Source: Cymodocea nodosa (lineage: Eukaryota > Streptophyta > Magnoliopsida > Alismatales > Cymodoceaceae). Taken from it: a stretch of 64,000 bases of DNA. The notes below the pieces were generated by a model. That model saw nothing but the letters and a program-made list of their open reading frames with translations, was not told the origin of the DNA and did not search any database. This document shows positions 1-11,860 of the stretch, in pieces. The position numbers were made by a program, and so were the translations under genes. Where the stretch lies: positions 8,328,001-8,392,000 of the forward strand of contig CM072343.1 of NCBI GenBank assembly GCA_036874045.1, in the 5' to 3' direction. Numbering within the stretch: the stretch's first letter is position 1; each line of letters starts with the position of its first letter.

Positions 1-589
1 AGAATAGATAGAGTATCACACTTTATGAATGTTATTTTCTATTGTAGAGTAATATTGAACAATGTGATGAACCTTATTATTGTGGTGAATAATGTGTAAT
101 GTTAAATTTTAGATAATGATGATAACTATTGATTTTCATATGTAAATGCTTGATAGTTTGATATTTTATATAAATCTTGTTATGTCAAACAAATGTTTTT
201 ATTATTGTTAAAGATTCTCATAGGTGGATGGAAAATGTGTACTAATCTCATTCCTTTTTATAGGTAATAATTATCATGAATAGTATTTATGATTTGGAAT
301 AGTTAAAGAATATGATTGAAGAATAAGCAAAAAGACGACAAACATTACTTCTTTTAACGTAAAACTTCCTTGTAGATGTATGTATGTCAAGTACATTGAC
401 AAATACTACATATCGCATTTATAATAGATAAGGACATAACTACATTAGAAAATTATTAGATCTATTGTTACCACATCAAGCATATAACTATCGGAAGATA
501 TATAGAATCAGTCAATATGTATTCCACTAGGTATGAAGTAGCATTATTAAACATATTTTTGTTGTTTACACTAATTTTTAATTATATAT

Positions 590-1056
590 AGGCAAATTTT
601 ACTTGTTGATGTTGGTTATCTTAATCGATTTGAGTTTATTTATCCATATCGAGGAATGAGATATCATCTATTTGAATATGAAAGTAATAGACTTCTAGAA
701 AATATAATAGAAAACTTCAATTATAAACATTCTCAATTAAGATCAATGATTGAATGATCATTTGAAATTGTAAAACATTGTTTTGCAATCTTACGAAGAC
801 ACATGTCATATCCTTATGAGACACAAGTGAATATTGTAATAGTTTACTTCTTATTACACAATTTTATACGTAAAGCTGACAGAGTAAATTTATTAGAAGA
901 TCTAGAAGATAAGTTAGCTAAATTTGATTTAAAAATTGAAGAAATTGGAATTACTAAATATGAGCTTTCATAGATAGATAGTACATTAAAAATGATATAA
1001 GAACAAAGAAAACAAATAACAGATAAAATGCGTGACAACAAGAAGTCTACTACATA
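590..1056 (+). pseudogene. PIF/Harbinger transposase, C-terminal remnant (copy 1)
   Basis: Conceptual translation gives a degraded DDE_4-type (PIF/Harbinger) transposase end: DVGYLNRF, then YRGMRYH, then HSQLRSMIE, then YFLLHNFIR. These match the family order of the second catalytic Asp region, the conserved His/Arg block and the C-terminal LHNFIR motif. In-frame stops occur after SMIE and in the tail, so it is dead. The segment begins right after an intron-like GT..AG stretch (about 533-590). Weakly similar N-terminal sequence (about 395-530) lies upstream, but the core of the catalytic domain between them is missing. A second, inverted fragment of the same type is at 20,001-20,310. Family call is fairly sure; boundaries are approximate. 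Confidence 0.75.
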
Positions 1057-1440
1057 AAATAGACGTGACTTTTAAATTATTTCATATATAACTTTATGAT
1101 ATTGTTATATTACAATATTTGAACATTTGTATGTTGAAAATTTATATTTATGCTGTAAACTTTATTCATATGTTGGATATTAGTTAACAATTTTGAAATG
1201 TAATTGTTTGTGATCCGTTATGTTCAAATAGGTAATCAACAACACAACTTTTTTTCAATTTATTTATAACATTATTAATAAATAAAAATAAGAAAAATTG
1301 ATATCTTTTCTTAAAATATAAGTATTATAAAGTGAAGAAATAGAGTAAATAAAAAATAATTATTAGAGTACTTTAATTAAAAAAATATATTTCAATTCTA
1401 AACATTCCTTCTGATACAAATTTCCATTGAGAATCTTAAC

Positions 1441-1547
1441 TTTCTGAGACATGCACAAACACCCGAAATTTTCTCAAAAATCTAGACCTTCAAATTCACA
1501 AGAATTTGGACTTCATTTCTAAACTTTTCGAAATGCACAAACACCCC
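1441..1547. repeat. Candidate right end (terminal and subterminal repeat) of the PIF/Harbinger element
   Basis: The sequence TGCACAAACACCC occurs twice in the same orientation, at 1452-1464 and 1534-1546. The second copy ends in CCCC at 1547 and is followed by ATAA. Read inward from the right this is GGGGTGTTTGTGCA, resembling terminal inverted repeats of plant PIF/Harbinger elements, which insert at TTA/TAA. The left end would lie outside the window, so pairing cannot be verified. Confidence 0.4.
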
Positions 1548-2204
1548 ATAAGTGAAAATAGAACTTCCTAACTTATAGTAAGAACTAGATAATCAACATA
1601 TTGAAAAATCAGATACTAATTGACTCAATTTAAAATTTTTTAAAAAAAAGGGCTTAAACAATGTTACATATTTTTAATGCTTGAGTATTTTCTATTATCT
1701 ACCTATTTTTGTTTCTTTAAATTATTTTTTGTTGCAAAAATTTTGAAAATAAAAAATAATAATAATAACAAAAAATATATATATTATTATCTACAAAGAT
1801 GTAAACATGTTTTTATATTATATATATATCTCTTCTACAACGCTACTCTTTTCATAATCTAGTAGGGAGAGAACTACCTTAGACCTGTATCATCACTTAG
1901 AAGAAGAGATTATAATTTCATTGATTGAGATAATTTACTATCAGATACTTTGTACAAATCTTTAGTTACTCATTCCGTCAATTTAGATAAACTTACCAAA
2001 ACTTCTTGGACAGTTTAGCCAACAATCTGTTTTTGTAACCTGATAACCTAACTATCTCTTTATAATAGATTCACATTGCTTGGTAAGTTTGCCCTATTTT
2101 TCCTATCAATAGATAGTTTGTGCCCTCATCTGCAAACCTTCCATTTTCTACATTTTCAGTGGCACTCTCTTGTCAACCATTTTAGTCTGTTATTCATAAA
2201 GACT
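1548..2204. other. AT-rich stretch, unassigned
   Basis: No gene or element recognised. It lies between the PIF remnant and the recognisable third ORF of Sire-1 and may be the decayed spacer upstream of that ORF. The short ORFs here have no family features. Confidence 0.3.
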
Positions 2205-4179
2205 CCTAAATGCAGACATGGACATGGACGTGACTGTGGTAAGGCTTCAAAGAAGGAAGAACTAAGGGCTCTCATTCGTGAGATAAAAGACTTAACTGGA
2301 AAGATTATTTTGTCTGAGTAACAAAATCAAGAACTGAATGAAAGATGCAAAACAATCTATGTTGAGATAATTTTATTTGGTAGAAATAAGTTAGATGCCC
2401 AACTGACCAAATTTAGACAAGAAAAGAATTGCAGGTTTCAGTACTATATCATGAATAAACCTACCTCAAAATCAAGTTCTGATATTCTACCTTCAGATTC
2501 GAATGAATTTCTTCCATCCTCTAATTTGCCTAAACCAATGAGTGTAGAAGAAATAGAACAATTTAAGGACAATCTAGCAATATCAATTTAGAGTGGGTAA
2601 AGTCGAAAAGAAACCACAATAATTGCAAAAGAGTGACTTACTGAACTTAGAGCTAAACAGTTACCACCATCTCCTCCACTAGTTCTTCAAGTTTTTGAAG
2701 AGAAAGGAAAAGGTATTTTAACTAAAGATACCCCTTCCACAAAACAAATTACACAATACCAACGTAAAAGGCCTAAATATGCTGAAAGTTCTCAGTCCAA
2801 ATCACCCATTCATGAACATCAATTGTCTGTTGCTATTACTTAGAAAGAATGTTCAGTAGCATTAAAATCAAAAATTCCATCAGTAACAATTCCAACAAGT
2901 TTCACCGAAAAACATCAACTGAAGCCTAAGCATACTCAGAAAGAGGATCTTTTCAATACTAATAATTTAACTTTTTCTACAATTTTAAAATCTATGGATC
3001 ATGCACCTTTAGAAATTATACAATCTATTTTATCAGAAATTCAATCTACCATAGACAAATAACTAGACACATTTGCACTAGCACCTTCACCTAATAAGGA
3101 TCAACAAGAGGAACCTACTGTAGTCAAAATTGTTATTGATCTTCCTAAGGAAGAACCAAAAGGCCAACATATTTCATCCTTTACTAGCACTGTCCCAAAC
3201 TTTAAAAATGATCAAGCTAGAGAATTGTTCTAGAAATATTAAAATATGGAGATCATTTACAGTCGACCAGTTAAGTTTGTTGGTCTAGAATCTATTAAGA
3301 GTTTATTGGAATATCAAAGGTTACCGGGTTTAATCTCTAAGATATCAGGTCATGATGTTATATCTGACTTGGTTGCAAAATTTTATGTCAATTCAGTTAA
3401 CTAATGTTAATGGCATATCATATCATACAAAAAACCAAATAATACCCTTGACAAATGACTTACTGGTAGCTACCTTAAGCTTGAAAAATTATGGAATAAA
3501 CATTTTGGAGCCTCTAAATCAAATTAAGTGAAACAAATTTAATATGAATAGACTTATTGCCTCTGACCCTAATTGCATAAGAAGGTTAGCCAGAGTAAAT
3601 CAATTGAATGGCCAAGCAAGACTTGCCTTCATTTTGAGTCAAATTATATTTCAGAAAAAGGATCATACAGATAAACTTAGTAGGCATACGTATCTTACAA
3701 CCAATGCAGTTATGGCCAGAATTTCTATAAACTAGGTCAAAGTATTCTTATGTCATTTACAAAATATCAAAAGACAGTTATTTTATGGAGATGCAATTGT
3801 CAAATTACTTTCTCACTATCTAGATATTAGTTCCAAACCTAGCAAGAGAATTAAAGTCAAGTTCATTACTGTAAAGGACTTTTAGAGGTACTCCCTAAAC
3901 CCACCAGTGGTTTCTAAAAAATCAGTGCCTCCTTCAGAAGCTAGTCCTAATGCAGATTTTCCATCAACGGATATTCCTCCAGCTCTTCCAACTACTTCCA
4001 GTCCACATATTAGTACCCAAATTCTAGATCAACTATTTCTTCAACAAGACTTGTTAGCTAGTGTCGTAACTAAGCTAGATAAGATAGAAGAAAAGGTTAA
4101 CAACCTTATTGACACTATCTGTGTTATTGAAGAAATAGTGTGTAATGAATTACCATGTATGCTTAAACTTCTTGAATGA
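2205..4179 (+). pseudogene. Third (envelope-like) ORF of Sirevirus-like element Sire-1
   Basis: A long decayed frame with several stops and shifts. From about 3246 it contains EIIYSRP, IKSLLEYQ, ISGHDVISDLV and FYVN. It continues with LNGQARLAFILSQIIFQ (about 3600) and RQLFYGDAI plus ITVKDF (about 3770-3880), then a Pro/Ser-rich linker and a C-terminal stretch rich in charged and hydrophobic residues (LDKIEEKVNNLID, possibly coiled coil). The same blocks in the same order occur in the third ORFs at 35,517-37,746 (Gypsy) and 48,808-50,944 (Copia). It resembles the domain annotated as a putative plant transposon protein in plant retroelement third ORFs. The upstream Lys/Glu-rich part is compositionally similar among the copies. 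No signal peptide or membrane segment is obvious. Position directly before a PPT and LTR fits a third ORF. Function unknown. Confidence 0.65.
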
Positions 4180-4569
4180 ATTATTATTACAGCATTGTAT
4201 CATGGATTAATGTGGTTGTTTGAAATTCTTGTAATAGATTTGTACTTCTATCACCTGAATTTTTAGTACAGCATTAAATCACTGTGTATGCGTGAACTTC
4301 TTGTACTAGACTTTTAATTCAATTGCATGACTTATTATTCAACAATGTATTCTTGAAATTCTTACTGCTACTTATTATTGTTATTATTATTTTTGTCTCC
4401 TTCAATTCTCTTTTTAATCATGAGAAAAAAGGGGAGAGAGAGTCACAGTTTCACTTGCAAACAGGTGAAGAAAAGAGTTAAAGGACGAGAGTTAACTAAT
4501 GTTATTAATGCATATAAACAAGAGAGCATAGATTAAGAGGAAACTTTAAACTAGGTTATTATAATCTTT

Positions 4570-4591
4570 CATCATCAAAAAAAATGGAAAT
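4570..4591 (+). other. Polypurine tract of Sire-1
   Basis: Sequence CATCATC followed by an A-rich run and TGGAAAT lies immediately before the LTR start TGTTAGG. Sire-3 has the equivalent ATCATCAAAAAGGGAGAGA next to its 3' LTR. This is the expected plus-strand priming site; the G-run has decayed. Confidence 0.55.
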
Positions 4592-6297
4592 TGTTAGGTT
4601 TATTAAACTTAATTTTGATGACGCAAAACAATAATTTAAAACCAATATACTTAGTCATTTTGGTAAGATTAACTTATCTTAGGATAGTTGACCACTCTCT
4701 AAGGTAACCAAACTATTTGGTAATGTCTTCAGATTTTTTTCGAATAGTTTAGCAGAGTCTCTAAATTTTTCCAGATGGTTTAGCAAAGTCTCTAGATTTT
4801 TCTGAATGGTTTAGCAAAGTCTCTGATGTTTTCTAAATAGTTTAGAAAAGTCTCTAACATCTTCCAGATAGTTTAATAAAGTCTCTAATATTTTCCAAAA
4901 AGTTCAAACAATGTAGTATTCAGAAATATTTAGTAAAGTAACCAAAATTTTCCAGATAGTTTGGCAAAGTCTCCGAAAATACACACAAAGTTCAATAAAG
5001 TATCTACAATTTTTTAGAAAGTTTAGGTAAAGGATCCAATATCTATCCAAAAGTTTAATAAAGTATCTACCAATAACCAAACAGTTAAGTATTTGTCCTT
5101 GACCAGAAAGTTTAAGTAAAGTATCTGCCATTTGTCGATCAGTTTAGTCAAACATTTCTATTTATGACGGTAACTTTGAACAGAACTTAGTAAGTTTAAA
5201 TAAACATTCCAACTGTCTAGTTATAATATTTCCAATTTATTAGTAGAACCTTATTTAAAATTGTTGCCGATTTTCATTATTTAACTACTTCTTTGTTTAT
5301 GCAATTCATATATATTTTTTGTCCATTAATATGATAATTTTGATAAATTTAGTTAAGTTGAAAATTCGTAAAATTAAGCTTATATATCCAGAAATATTTA
5401 TACAGCTACTACTTCCATTTTTGGGTGTATAATTGAAGGATATCAACTGGCAGCAATCCATAAATTTAGAAACAATTGATCTTCAAATTTGTTCAGATGA
5501 AAATATACCATTTCATATCCGAAGATAATACTTGATAACAGGAAAAAATTCCGAAAGAATAAAATCATCAAGAACTACAGAAAACAAAATCAATCAAAGT
5601 GAGAGCATTCCAACGACTAAGAAACAGTAAGTAAGAACAGAGCAAAAGCTTCAAGCATAAAGCATGAGACTTGAAGTACTGTTGTAAGTTATTCATTAAA
5701 GAGATCCAAATTTCTTGATGTTGATCAAAGAATTTTCTTCAAAGATTGAAGCATCAAATTAATATACAGGATTTGTATTTCTAAATTGTATTATTATATA
5801 TATTAAATGCTCTGATGCTTAAACTAAAATCAATTAAAATTTTGATTTAAGTCTATCTTATTGGGTTGTGGTAAAAATTGTAAGGTTGGTCTCTTACATT
5901 CAAGATCAAGACATTGGAGAAAAGATTGGTGTCTTTTTAATTCACAAGGTTAGTGTCTTATGTAAACACAAAGTAGATACTTTATGTTAACAGTTTAGTG
6001 TATAGCTAGAAAATACCACTATAACAAAGTTGTGATTTTGTAAGGATTTAGTATTACCCAAAAATTACCTTTTTAGTGGAAAATCTCAAGGTTTAAGTCT
6101 TAGAGATTAGAGTAGTCATTAATGAACTACTATAAATTGTGTGTCTTCATGTACTATTATTTCTCTACTCTATATTTCTTTTAATTGTTATTTAATCTAT
6201 TTTAGTGGTAATTAATTGTGATAAATTAAAATGAATAGACATAATAATTAAAATTCACTATTCACCCTTACTCTAGTGAAGCCAATGATCTTTTTCA
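4592..6297 (+). repeat. 3' LTR of Sirevirus-like element Sire-1
   Basis: Starts TGTTAGG next to a polypurine tract. Its last ~45 bases (TATTCACCCTTACTCTAG then GCCAATGATC) align with the Sire-3 LTR end (AATTCACCCCCCTCTTG then GCCATACGATC, read on its sense strand), so the end is placed near the CA at 6297. About 1.7 kb, similar to other Sirevirus LTRs here. No primer-binding site follows, which supports a 3' rather than 5' LTR. No second LTR lies in the window. Confidence 0.65.
4727..5150. repeat. Degenerate minisatellite inside the Sire-1 LTR
   Basis: Roughly ten imperfect units of about 37-40 bp with core GTTTAGCAAAGTCTCT, preceded by TTTTCCAGA or similar. One unit, near 4955, reads AGATAGTTTGGCAAAG then TCTCCGAAA. 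This looks like a decayed version of the GGATAGTTA..TAACT..CCGAAA hairpin in other LTRs of this window. Copies diverge strongly, so age is high. Confidence 0.6.
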
Positions 6298-7460
6298 CTC
6301 TCCACTTTGACTTTGGTATTAGGACAATACCCTTTACATTCGAATATTTTGCCAAAAGCTATCACTTTCATCCCCTTCCTAACATTCATTGGTAATTTTA
6401 ATTTTTTCACCAAATCCTTACAAAAATATGCATGCTACCTAAATCTACCAATACTACTATTTGTCTCCCTACATAACTTTCAAACAACTAAATAGTATCT
6501 AGGTGATTATCCCCAATCAAAAAGCAAGCAAAGAGGTTTGAGGCTGATCTTCCCCAATGTCTTCCACTACTGCAACTTGGTTTCTTCTTCTTCATCTAAG
6601 GAGAGATCCTTGTATTAAAAACAACCTCTTGTTCTTGAAAATGTGCCCATTATGGAATTTTTCATCGCATCAAAACATAGTCCAAGCTTCCTCCTCTATT
6701 GCTCTTCTTCAAGGGTAAGTTTAATAAACTAGATTGCCTTTGAAACATCTACACCTTAAGGTCATTTGTTAAAAGAACTACCACCACTAGAAGTCAATGT
6801 TGGAGGTGCACTTCTCTAACCATAGATGAATGTGCCTCTACCTCCCCTTACAAACACCCATTTCCTCTTCACATCCAACCAAGACTCTTAGAGAAAAGTT
6901 AAAGTGATAGAAATAGCCAAATCTAATGGTTGGAAACACTTTACATTAAATCAAATTTCCTACTTCAACCCTCCAACAAAGCATGATAACAAGATTGATT
7001 CAAAGAGGCCTATCACTCTAGTACATAAGACATTAAATTTATTCAGATACTTTGTGATTGTCCCCCTTTGTTGTAACTTGAATAATTCCTCCTAATAACC
7101 TCTTAAGGGACTCTCTTTGAATCAAGAAATGAGTCCTTTGACAAATTTTCCCTAATATAACTACTCCCTACCACACTTTAAGGATTTGAATCAATGCATA
7201 GCCACTCCCCTCAAGCTTATATCTACCAATGTCACCTATTCAACCATTTTCACTAAATTGTAGGCTAAAAGTTGCTTAACCAAATGACTCCACTCCTCTA
7301 GATCCTCTACCCCATCAAAAAGGGAAATTTTGAGTTGTAGGTTTTTGAATCGCCTACCACACACTCAATCCTTCCTCATTCCATGGTCATCCACTTTTGA
7401 AGATGTATTTAACACCCCTTAGCTAACCCTAAAATTCACTACATCTACTTTCTTCTCTAA
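6298..7460 (-). pseudogene. Gypsy gag-protease remnant (Chromo-2)
   Basis: On the minus strand, from about 7350 down, the translation gives LQLKISLFDGVEDLEEWSHL, then ISLRGVAMH. Near 7060 a shifted frame gives LQQRGTITKYLNKF. These are the fold-defining blocks of plant Ty3/Gypsy gag (FDG..W, SLEG-A--W, L-Q-G-V-EY). Near 6700 a decayed LTLEEEQ-RRKLGLCF precedes the expected zinc knuckle. Near 6450-6300 follows VVLVDLGSMHIF and KLKLPMNVRKGMKVIAFG, a retropepsin with the DSG catalytic triplet changed to DLG. Many stops and frameshifts. It ends at the Sire-1 LTR on the left, and no RT is visible. Confidence 0.6.
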
Positions 7461-8015
7461 CATTTTCAACCTTGCAACCATCTTCCAAATCAACTCCAAA
7501 ATCTATTGGTCACACTCCATCATTGGTTCTTTCTCCTCTACCTTCCACTCCTAATATACTTGCTATGATACTAGATTGTGACGGTCCAATTGGCAATGTG
7601 AGGATTGAAGCCTATAACAATGCTGATTTAGGTGATCTATGTTGGATTGAATTCACTGAAATGAAGAAAATATAGTTGATACAAAGGGGGCTACAATTTG
7701 AGAGGTAGTTTCTCTCCATTACGAGCCAACTAAACCCCCATAAAACCAAAACCCCAAGTATCTCCCAACCATCCATTTATTACATTATTTTGGTACTCAA
7801 CATTCATCCCACTCGACTACCCAATGTTAATTTCTCTATATTAACTTGTTATGCATTCTCGACACCTTAATATTTGAAATTCTTGCTTTAAGAATTTCAG
7901 GATAGGATTATCTAATATTACGTACTTGTTGATCCTTGGTGTCTCCATTCATCATGCAATTTAATTTATAGAGAAAAACCCTAAGTTGGAAAGCATCATG
8001 CAAATTCACTAAGAA
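7461..8015. other. Unassigned stretch between Chromo-2 and Chromo-1
   Basis: No recognisable coding or RNA feature. It could be decayed Chromo-2 leader/LTR, or remaining intron of the RIT1-like gene. I searched it by eye on the minus strand for the next expected RIT1 exon and did not find it. Confidence 0.25.
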
Positions 8016-8414
8016 TGTTATGATCTATTGTAACTAACTCCTTTATAACTACTATAACAATGAATGTTCATTAATGATTAGTAATATAAAACTAGGACTA
8101 TGTGGGGGAAAACCTAGACAAGCTCTTTTCTAACCCACATGTCACAAAGGAAGCCCACCTCTTTTCATCACTATTTCTTTCTCTCTTTTTTGGTATACTA
8201 AGCAAAATGTCATTAGTACCAAATTCACACCTACATCACCACCCTTATTTCAACGTACCAATAGTAATAGATTTCACCACTACTCTCTTTTTGATATATC
8301 AATGGATCAAACACAATGTCGACTCATCTTCAACAACCAAGAGAGAACACCAACATAGTCAACATTGTCTACCTCCCTCTATTCTCCATTCATTACATAT
8401 CAAGGCACGTAACA
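8016..8414 (+). repeat. 5' LTR of Chromo-1
   Basis: Aligns end to end with 10,645-11,046. Both start TGTTAT, share the AAGCCCACCT/AGGCCCACCT segment and end GGCACGTAACA or GGCACATAACA. Divergence is obvious by eye, so the insertion is not recent. A clear primer-binding site is not visible after 8414. Confidence 0.75.
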
Positions 8415-8589
8415 ATCAAGAATCAAACCCAAATAATGAAGAGATTGACAAGCCAACAATGGACTTGGACAAGATGTAAAAGCATCTATTTAGAATGTAA
8501 CAGGAGAATTGGTTGGCAATAAAAGAACTCATGGAAGTGGTACATAACTTAGCAATGAACTCCAAGAATTATCAAGAGATCTAAGAGCT

Positions 8590-9690
8590 ACCAATAGGGG
8601 AGGAGCTAGAGGAAAATACAATGGACAAGGAAGAGTCCAAGGGTGTCCTACCAATTTACAAGGAGGGCAATGATCTAGTGAGTTGGGTGTTGAGGGCCAA
8701 GCAATTCTTCAACTTCTACAACATCCTAAAGCTCCAAAAGATTTGCTATGTGAGCTTGCATTTGGAGGGAGAAGCCCTTTAATAGTTCAATTGATATGAA
8801 ACTATTCACTAGGGAGGATAATGGAAGGAGTTTAGGGAAAACTTGATTGGGTGATTCAGGGTGGAGGGGGTGGAGTAACCACTAGCCAAGCTATCTAAAC
8901 TATGATAGGTCACCAACATTTGGGAGTACCAAGGGTACTTAAAAAAGGTTCTGAACTAAGTACCCCAACTCAATAATGGGGACACCACTACAATTTTTAT
9001 TTATGGATTAAAGGAAGAAATTCAAGTAAATGTGCAAGCTATGAGCCTACCATGTTGACATTGGAAATGAGAATGACCAAAATCCAAGAAAAGAAATGGA
9101 GTCAACATCAAGTGATATTAAAACAAGAAGGATAGAGGTCCTATAATGTAGGGTGAAGGAAAGCCATCAGTAAAGGAGTGAGAAACCTTACACCCAACTC
9201 AAACATTCTTGTTATAATGATTTTCTTAAGTAGAAATGAAAGAGAAGTGAGACAAGCACCTCTCCTACAATTATGATGAGCAATAGATCCAAGGACATAA
9301 ATGTAAAACACAATCACTATTCTTGGTCCAAGGGAATCAGGAAGAAGAGGAAAACAAAAAGGTACAAGAAGATAGGGAACTAGCGATATCATTACATGCC
9401 ATCACTAGTAGGATTGTAGACAATGCGGTTTTGGGAAAAATCCACAAGAAAAAGGTGTTAGTGATGATCAATAGTTAGGGCACCCACAATTTTCTTGATC
9501 ACAAGTTTATCAAGAAAGATCAAGAAATGGTGTAATGGAAATTAGTCTTTATGATGTGGTCCTAGGAGTCTAGTGGCTTGCCACATTGGGAATCATCAAA
9601 TAGGATCTTGACAAGAAAATTCTTCAATTCAAACGAGATGGACTAGATGTACATTTATAGGGCCTCAATTCTATGATCAAGCAAGAAGTG
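8590..9690 (+). pseudogene. Chromo-1 gag and protease
   Basis: Gag translation reads LPIYKEGNDLVSWVLRAKQF, FYNILKLQKICY and SLHLEGEAL, blocks of chromovirus gag. Protease follows near 9450 with THNFLDHKFIKK. Its C-terminal part near 9580-9660 reads LGIIK, KKILQFKRDGLDVHL. The Asp of the catalytic DSG is replaced (MINS then a stop). There are many stops, and the zinc knuckle is not convincing. The frame then jumps directly to integrase at about 9700-9780. Confidence 0.7.
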
Positions 9691-9769
9691 TCTACATATA
9701 CAAAAGGAGTGGAGGTTGACCCATGACCATGTCACTATATTTGTAGTTAAGGAATACCACTCAAAAGAA

Positions 9770-10620
9770 GTTAGAAGGAAGGACACAATAGCCTCACAAC
9801 TAAAGGAGCTTTTTAAATAATCTCACACTAAACTACAGTTGCTCTCTGTTTACCATCTCTAAACTAACAAGCAAAGTGAGGTGGTCAACTACTATCTCAA
9901 ACAATATATCTGCTACTTCTATCCCTACAAGTCTAAGGAGTGTAATGAGTGAATCAACTTAGCAAAATACCACTACAATACCAGCTATCACCATTCTACT
10001 TGACTAACTCCTTTTAAGGTAGTATATGGGAGACCTTTACCAAAACTGGTTAGCTACAAACTGGGAACAATGCAAGTGGCTTTAATGGAGGAGCATTTGA
10101 AGCAAAGAGAAGAGCTCCTAACAATACTTAACAAGAGCTTACAACAAGAATAAAATTGAATGCAAAGTCTATGGAATCACTCCAGAACTAATCAGGAGTT
10201 TTAAGGAGATTGGGTTTACCTACATCTACACCCTTACCAACAAGTTTCTCTAGTACAAAGAAGTAACCAAAAGGTTGCACCCAAGTTTTATAGGCCCATC
10301 AAGATCTAGGCCAAAATCAAAATGGAAGCCTACAAGCTCAAATTACCAAAGGATGCAAGAATCCACTTCATCTTCCATGTCCCACTCCTTAAAAGGAAAA
10401 TTAGAAACCAACCAATTGAATCAATACTTCCAACACTCAAAACCACTATCATCAACCATCGAAGTCCCAAAACTATTTTAGGAAGAAGACTAGCTAAGAG
10501 ACATGGTCAATCTGCTATCGACATTTTGGTATAATGAGAGGGTGAAGAAGCCAATGAAGCTACTTAAGAGCCTTACAATACCATCTTTAAACATTCACCG
10601 AAATTGATCACTAGGGACAA
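9770..10620 (+). pseudogene. Chromo-1 integrase C-terminal half and chromodomain-like tail
   Basis: Translation reads TKLQLLSVYHL, SEVVNYYLKQY, AKYHYNTSYHHST and TPFKVVYGRPLP, the end of the integrase catalytic core of plant chromoviruses. The catalytic Glu sits in SEVVN. After a gap come RRLAKRHGQSAIDILV and EEANEAT, the C-terminal part of a chromodomain, which in this lineage targets integration to chromatin. Several in-frame stops occur, and the N-terminal HHCC zinc finger and first two catalytic Asp are deleted. Confidence 0.7.
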
Positions 10621-10630
10621 TGATCAAGCT

Positions 10631-10644
10631 TAAGGGGGGAAGAG
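10631..10644 (+). other. Polypurine tract of Chromo-1
   Basis: TAAGGGGGGAAGAG directly precedes the 3' LTR start TGTTAT. This is the canonical position and composition for plus-strand priming. Confidence 0.8.
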
Positions 10645-11046
10645 TGTTATAACCTATTATAACTACCTCCTTCATAATTACTATAATAATGGAAGTTTGT
10701 TACTGATAAGCAATATAAAGCTATGACTATTTATGGGAAAACCCAAGCAAGCTATTTTCCAAACTAGTGTCATGAAGGAGGCCCACCTCTTTTTGTTGCT
10801 ATTTCTTTCTCTCTCATTTTCATTTTACCAAGTGAAACACCATCAATATTGAATTCACACCTACATAACCACCCTCATTTCAACATACCAAGAGCAATAC
10901 CAATTTCACCATTACTCTCTTCTCAGTATATCAATGGTTCAACCATGGTACCAATTCATCTTTGGCGACCAAGATAGGGCATCATCATAGTCAATGACGT
11001 CCAACTCCCTCCATTCACCATTTGTTACATATAAAGGCACATAACA
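10645..11046 (+). repeat. 3' LTR of Chromo-1
   Basis: Starts TGTTATAACC after the polypurine tract and ends GGCACATAACA. It is the partner of 8016-8414. Confidence 0.75.
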
Positions 11047-11234
11047 GAGAAAATATGTAAAAGGAATTCATAACAATCAGTAATGGAGAGAGGATAACTT
11101 TCGATCAAAGTGTTATTCTTGATTCCTTTTCACAAGTACTACATACAACTATTGACTGAATCCTAGAACACACGCTCACGTCCTATGGGACATAGACATA
11201 AGATTATAAAACTCTGGAAGAAAAGAACACTTAC

Positions 11235-11770
11235 CAACTCGCAGTCATTCTCATCATGCATACTCCGCAAACGATTCCTAATAGCTCGATTCAGAACACA
11301 CGTCCAAATGGGTATCGTCTTGGACATGCTATCCGGAAATTTCTTCCCTCTCCTGGTGGAATCTACAATTACGCATCCACCTCTCTGTCCTACACACCGC
11401 CAAGCCAAGTGAAAAAAAAAAAAACAACAAAAAAAATTCTCAGAAAAAATTCGTACTTTTTAGCAAAAATGAACGCACCGGCGAGGTTGGCGACATGGAG
11501 GTTGAGGCGAGCGGTGTTGAAGGAGAGATTGTTGGTGTGACCGTCGGTAGACTTGAAGTAGCAGGTCAAGTGGAACTTGGACGAGTACCAGAGCCCACAG
11601 CGGAGGTTCGCGAGTAAGGGAAGATCGGGCCAGAGGTTGGCAATCTCGGAGACGAAGATGGAGTCCTCGTAGATAGAGCGGAGGGAGTTATAGATGGAGT
11701 TCTCCCTCTTCTTTATGCTCCTGCAAGTCTTGTAGATGCTTCTCCTCTTCCTGTCTTCCTCCTCCTCCAT
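11235..11770 (-). CDS. Initiator-tRNA phosphoribosyl transferase (RIT1-like), exons 1 and 2 only
   Basis: Exon 1 runs 11,770 to 11,479 from ATG (MEEEEDRKRRSIYK) and ends at a GT donor. Exon 2 runs 11,389 to 11,235 after a TAG acceptor and ends at a strong GTAAGT donor. Splicing joins phase-1 exon 1 to GQRGGCVIVDSTRRGKKFPD, giving about 149 uninterrupted codons. Hallmarks are SIYEDSIFVSEI, LPLLANLRCGLWY, STDGHTNN, FNTARLNLHVANLAG and FPDSMSKTIPIW, matching the family that adds 2'-O-ribosyl phosphate to A64 of initiator tRNA-Met to keep it out of elongation (Rit1, a cytoplasmic enzyme of ~400-500 residues). The C-terminal two thirds are absent: 189 bp after the donor, Chromo-1 begins. Either this is a 5' gene fragment, or intron 2 is very long and leaves the window. 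Both splice sites and the frame look intact, unlike everything around it. Confidence 0.85.
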
Positions 11771-11860
11771 GATCGTCGTTAAAGAGGGAGCGGGATTCCT
11801 AGTAGACGAGAAATCGAAATCGAGATCGAGATTGAAGAAGTAAAGAAGACGACGAAAAGC

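Larger units (their letters stand above)
8016..11046 (+). mobile_element. Chromo-1: internally deleted chromovirus (Ty3/Gypsy) with both LTRs
   Basis: About 3.0 kb bounded by two ~400-bp LTRs starting TGTTAT and ending AACA. Flanks are AAGAA on the left (8011-8015) and GAGAA on the right (11047-11051), a near-perfect 5-bp target duplication with one mismatch. The internal part has gag, protease, integrase C-terminus and chromodomain-like pieces but no reverse transcriptase or RNase H, so roughly half the element was deleted. It sits just downstream of exon 2 of the RIT1-like gene, which runs antisense to it. Confidence 0.8.

Noticed and set aside
4727-5150. CRISPR-like regular repeats
   Set aside because: Units diverge, there are no distinct spacers, and the run lies inside a plant LTR. 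It is a decayed minisatellite.
8102-8522. 125-codon and 68-codon frames in Chromo-1
   Set aside because: They lie across the LTR and its boundary, and the 3' LTR copy does not keep the frame.
11185-11540. Plus-strand open frames of 75-94 codons
   Set aside because: They are antisense shadows of the RIT1-like exons on the minus strand and show no domain.
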